Shown: positions 5,902 to 7,784 of the stretch, piece after piece | Layout: each line of letters opens with the position of its first letter | Numbering within the stretch: the stretch's first letter is position 1 | Assembly: GCA_003221375.1 (NCBI GenBank) | Contig: QHRI01000162.1 | Location: 1 to 7,784, forward strand | From: Verrucomicrobiota bacterium | GTDB taxonomy: Bacteria > Verrucomicrobiota > Verrucomicrobiia > Chthoniobacterales > UBA10450 | Length of the DNA: 7,784 nucleotides | Direction of reading: 5' to 3' | Translations under genes and position numbers: made by a program | The notes under the pieces: model-generated | Told to the model about the DNA's origin: nothing | What the model saw: the letters and a program-made list of their open reading frames with translations, nothing else | The model's database searches: none

Positions 5902-6375
5902 CTACTTGCGCGCACCTTTCCTCCGCGCCGCCCAGCGAGCCTTCATCAACTGCGAAAGCCTTCTTCGCCCGGCAGGTGTAAGTCCACCTTTCTTCGCCGA
6001 AGGGGCTTTCTTTGTCCCTGCGGTCTTTCTCCTTGCTGCCCAACGGGCCTTCATTAGCTCGGAGAGCTTTCGCCGGCCAGCGGCCGTAAGTGCGCCTTTC
6101 TTTTTGGCAGGGGCTGCTTTCGTCCCGCCTTTTAATCTAGCCCAGCGGGCCCTAGCCGCAGCTGAAAGCTTCGCTCGGGTTGAAGGCGAAAAGTAACGCG
6201 CTCCCTGTTTGGGGGCTGCTGTGGCTCTGCCCGCTGTGGCTCTGACCGCTCTGGGTCTGACCGCTGCAGGTCTGGCAGGTGCTTCTCCCAGGATCGAGGA
6301 AAGACGTCTTTCCAGACCATCAATTTGCCGGCGTATTGAAACGGCTTCTTCTAACGCTTTAACAGATATATCCAT
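5902..6375 (-). CDS. Basic protein with three ARWA-type DNA-binding repeats
   Basis: A 157-residue, very basic protein. The N-terminal ~30 residues (DISVKALEEAVSIRRQIDGL and on to LSSILGE) look like an amphipathic, possibly dimerising helix. A Pro/Ala/Arg linker of four five-residue repeats follows (RPAAV, RPRAV, RATAG, RATAA; about residues 35-54). Then come three copies of a short motif: FSPSTRAKLSAAARARWARL (~62-81), LTAAGRRKLSELMKARWAAR (~96-115) and LTPAGRRRLSQLMKARWAAR (~132-151). They are joined by Ala/Lys linkers resembling histone H1 tails. The motif, S/T-x-x-x-R-x-K/R-L-S-x-x-x-K/R-A-R-W-A, resembles NUMOD3-like DNA-binding modules found in many bacterial proteins, so nucleoid binding or gene regulation is the likely role; this is inference. 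I chose ATG 6375 over GTG 6384, which is three codons upstream; neither has a clear Shine-Dalgarno. Confidence 0.75.
   Translation of the reverse strand: MDISVKALEEAVSIRRQIDGLERRLSSILGEAPARPAAVRPRAVRATAGRATAAPKQGARYFSPSTRAKLSAAARARWARLKGGTKAAPAKKKGALTAAGRRKLSELMKARWAARRKTAGTKKAPSAKKGGLTPAGRRRLSQLMKARWAARRKGARK
6218..6277. repeat. Four tandem 15-base repeats in the linker
   Basis: Plus-strand units GCTGTGGCTCTGCCC (6218), GCTGTGGCTCTGACC (6233), GCTCTGGGTCTGACC (6248) and GCTGCAGGTCTGGCA (6263) follow one another exactly. The last two have drifted. They encode the five-residue repeats of the basic protein's linker, so the linker seems to have grown by slippage of a 15-base unit. Confidence 0.75.
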
Positions 6376-6384
6376 ACCGGTCAC

Positions 6385-6537
6385 ATAGCCGGGGTTTGGT
6401 GCATTAGCAATCCTTTTTTATAACAAACTTTATGCCTAACATTTGTGACACGTGACTTTCAGACATTAGTTACATCCATGTGGTAAACAAGAAGTGAGTT
6501 GTCATATAATCATGAGTTGACGTTCATCCCTCTTCGA
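6385..6537. promoter_or_regulatory. Divergent intergenic region before ubiE
   Basis: This stretch separates the minus-strand basic-protein gene from ubiE. It is AT-rich compared with its surroundings. A perfect -10 box, TATAAT, sits at 6505-6510 on the plus strand and would start transcription near 6517, about 20 bases before the ATG at 6538. The best -35 is poor (TGGTAA at 6481-6486, 18-base spacer). On the minus strand a TATAAA (6423-6418) may serve the basic-protein gene, also without a good -35. A direct GTGAC repeat around CACGTG (6445-6456) is also present. Promoter activity is likely, but exact sites are guesses. Confidence 0.45.
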
Positions 6538-7248
6538 ATGACAAACTCCAGTATCGCAACTGAGCCCACACGAGTTCGGCAGATGTTTGGCGCTATTGTC
6601 AGACGTTATGATCTGGCTAATCACATGCTTAGCTGCGGAGTCGATGTTTATTGGCGAAAACGCGCGGCCGACATAGTTTTCAGCTGGCATCCGGGAAAAA
6701 TTGCCGATCTTGCTACCGGCACCGGAGATTTGGCTCTCGCACTCCAGAAGGAACTGCCGGATGCAAAGGTGACAGGTGTGGATTTCGTGCCTGAAATGCT
6801 GGAGCTGGCGCAGAAGAAAGGTGTGCGGCAAACAATTCTTGCCGATGCCATGATGCTGCCATTCGCAGATGCTTCATTCGATTGCATCACCATCGCCTTC
6901 GGGTTGCGTAACATGGAGAATTGGAGAGGCGCGCTTGTTGAGATGTCGCGCGTGCTTAGGAGAAACGGGCATTTGTTAGTGCTTGAGTTTTCACTGCCAA
7001 CAGGACCGATTCTGCGCCCTATCTATCGTTTCTATTTACATCACTGCCTGCCATTTCTGGGCTCCGTTTTGACTGGAAAGAAAAGCGCCTATGACTATCT
7101 CGGGCACTCGATCGAACAATTTCCCAGCGGCCGTGCGATGGTCGATTTAATTGAAGCAAGCGGCTTTGAGCACGCGACACTTCAACCGTTGACTCGTGGC
7201 ATCGTGACGATTTACACAGCACAGAAATCTCAAGCCGGGCCATCCTGA
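6538..7248 (+). CDS. ubiE: Demethylmenaquinone/ubiquinone methyltransferase UbiE/MenG
   Basis: A 236-residue SAM-dependent methyltransferase that adds the C-methyl group in the last step of menaquinone synthesis (or the matching ubiquinone step). All family blocks are present: QMFGAIVRRYDLANHMLS, WRKRAADIV, the SAM-binding DLATGTGDLALALQ, GVDFVPEMLELAQKK, ADAMMLPFADASFDCITIAF followed by GLRNM, the EFSLP strand end, YRFYLHHCLPFLGSVLTGKK, and SAYDYLGHSIEQFPSG, ending in LTRGIVTIYTAQ. I chose ATG 6538 because a TTG at 6499 would put the perfect TATAAT box (6505-6510) inside the gene, and the family starts shortly before the QMF block. Menaquinone is inferred from the suggested Verrucomicrobia host. 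No other menaquinone gene lies in the window, so it seems to be transcribed alone. Its last codons and stop fall in a repeat-like stretch. Confidence 0.93.
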   Translation: MTNSSIATEPTRVRQMFGAIVRRYDLANHMLSCGVDVYWRKRAADIVFSWHPGKIADLATGTGDLALALQKELPDAKVTGVDFVPEMLELAQKKGVRQTILADAMMLPFADASFDCITIAFGLRNMENWRGALVEMSRVLRRNGHLLVLEFSLPTGPILRPIYRFYLHHCLPFLGSVLTGKKSAYDYLGHSIEQFPSGRAMVDLIEASGFEHATLQPLTRGIVTIYTAQKSQAGPS

Positions 7249-7335
7249 CTCGAAGTTAAGCGAAGTCGAAGGATCTCATGTTGGAACTTTTAGGTAACAC
7301 TACGGGACGCCTCCAGTTCGCTCGCAATGACAAAC
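7239..7335. repeat. Repeat-like sequence over the ubiE end and gap
   Basis: On the minus strand this stretch reads GTCATTGCGAGCGAACTGG..., and further on GAGATCCTTCGACTTCGCTT, ending CAGGATGGC. The two ends look like pieces of intergenic repeats I know from many bacterial genomes: a GTCATTGCGAGCGAA type and a GATCCTTCGACTTCGCT...CAGGATGRC type. It includes the last three codons and stop of ubiE and nearly all of the 92-base gap before the DUF4340 gene. I see no other copy as long in this window, so its repeat nature rests on recognition of the type. Confidence 0.5.
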
Positions 7336-7340
7336 GCGGA

Positions 7341-7784
7341 TCAGGGCGCAACGCTGGGCGTCCGACTTGGGATGGGCGAGGGTTGCGCCACAACAGATAA
7401 CCTCAAGGTATTCAAGTCCGAATTGCTAATCACAAATGTGCCTTCGCGCTCGTCGGCGTGTGCGTACCATGTTCCGTCATTGGCTGGAGCGCCGATGATC
7501 AACTTATGTGACGCCTTGTTATCGGGTGAAGTTGTGAATGCGAGAGTGAGCTGCGGTTTTTCCAAACCATTCTGGGGCTTCGTTGCTCCTAGCCAGCGCA
7601 CTGCATGTAGGTTCGACAAGGTGTTGAGCAACGCTTGTACTCTTGTCCCATCGATCTCACCAGTGCCTTTCACCCAATGCCACTGATTGTTCTCACTGCG
7701 TTCCAGCGAAAGCTCTTTGTCTGTCGTTATGGTCAGACGATGAATTTGGTTGGGTTTAAACTTAAAGATCGATAATTCCTGCCA
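7341..7784 (-). CDS. DUF4340 protein, C-terminal part
   Basis: The frame is open on the minus strand from the right edge to a TGA at 7343-7341, giving the last 147 residues of a longer protein; the N-terminus is outside the window. A GTG at 7673 inside the frame is not the true start, because the family-like sequence continues before it: WQELSIFKFKPNQIHRLTI, then LERSENNQWHWVKGTGEIDG, TRVQALLNTLSNLHAVRW and TWYAHADEREGTFVISNSDL. The pattern 'IxxFxxxxIxxLxI, W.....G.xDxxxVxxLLxxLxxLxAxRW' is that of DUF4340. Such proteins are often encoded beside gliding-motility-type ABC transporter genes (GldF/GldG-like), which I would expect just beyond the edge. DUF4340 proteins are normally anchored by an N-terminal membrane segment. 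The protein ends in a Pro/Ser-rich tail (SPIPSRTPSVAP). Confidence 0.82.
   Translation of the reverse strand, partial: WQELSIFKFKPNQIHRLTITTDKELSLERSENNQWHWVKGTGEIDGTRVQALLNTLSNLHAVRWLGATKPQNGLEKPQLTLAFTTSPDNKASHKLIIGAPANDGTWYAHADEREGTFVISNSDLNTLRLSVVAQPSPIPSRTPSVAP

Noticed and set aside
5740..5904. Integrative element attached to tRNA-Leu
   Set aside because: I found no integrase, no second copy of the tRNA 3' end and no phage or plasmid gene; the next gene is a small DNA-binding-type protein on the opposite strand.
5738..6196. Plus-strand open frame of 152 codons over the tRNA and the basic-protein gene
   Set aside because: It begins inside tRNA-Leu (its first residues, LAWRNWQTRT, are a known mistranslation of a Leu tRNA) and then runs antisense through the ARWA repeats. 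The minus-strand frame has clear repeated motifs and explains the sequence.
6445..6456. GTGAC direct repeat around CACGTG as a regulator site
   Set aside because: The words are short, not arranged like a complete known operator, and no regulator in the window suggests them.
6499..6537. TTG start for ubiE at 6499
   Set aside because: A perfect TATAAT box at 6505-6510 would be inside the coding sequence, and the added residues do not belong to the UbiE family's usual start.
7327..7686. Plus-strand open frame of 119 codons at the right end
   Set aside because: It is antisense to the DUF4340 frame, which has family-like sequence up to the window edge. Its start lies in the repeat-like stretch.
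1..7784. CRISPR array, riboswitch, toxin-antitoxin pair or defence system
   Set aside because: No regularly spaced repeats, no conserved riboswitch core, and no small paired ORFs or nuclease/helicase domains were seen on either strand.

Overview
The window reads as ordinary chromosome from a Gram-negative bacterium with an outer membrane. My best guess is a soil-type member of the Verrucomicrobia (Chthoniobacter-like). This is inferred from the mix of BamD and LptE outer-membrane assembly genes, a DUF4340 protein, a lysine/arginine/alanine-rich DNA-binding-type protein with repeated ARWA motifs, weak or absent Shine-Dalgarno sequences, frequent TTG/GTG starts and degenerate dispersed repeats between genes. 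No single marker proves the phylum.

Layout. On the left edge, two minus-strand genes for exported proteins lie head to tail: the first 37 codons of a secreted protein (possibly an M23-type peptidase) and a small secreted protein of unknown function. A divergent plus-strand gene encodes a secreted protein with a BsuPI-like domain. A degenerate palindromic repeat follows, and the 5' end of a PHP-family histidinol-phosphatase-like gene runs through it. That gene converges on a minus-strand DUF72 (YecE-like) gene, and the two share one palindromic TTATAA as their ends.

The central block is a plus-strand cluster: bamD-like TPR protein, lptE lipoprotein (4-base overlap, TTG start) and a cytoplasmic TPR protein. 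BamD helps insert outer-membrane proteins and LptE is the plug of the LPS translocon, so the first two are envelope assembly genes. A tRNA-Leu(CAG) gene follows. Next is a minus-strand, very basic protein with three copies of an ARWA-type DNA-binding motif. Then comes a plus-strand ubiE/menG quinone methyltransferase, which has a perfect TATAAT upstream and a dispersed-repeat remnant over its 3' end. The right edge holds the C-terminal part of a minus-strand DUF4340 protein.

I see no CRISPR array, transposase, phage gene, toxin-antitoxin pair, riboswitch or defence system. The points of interest are small: genes shaped by repeats, an unusual BamD, the basic repeat protein and tight gene-end geometry. 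I found no convincing new biological system.
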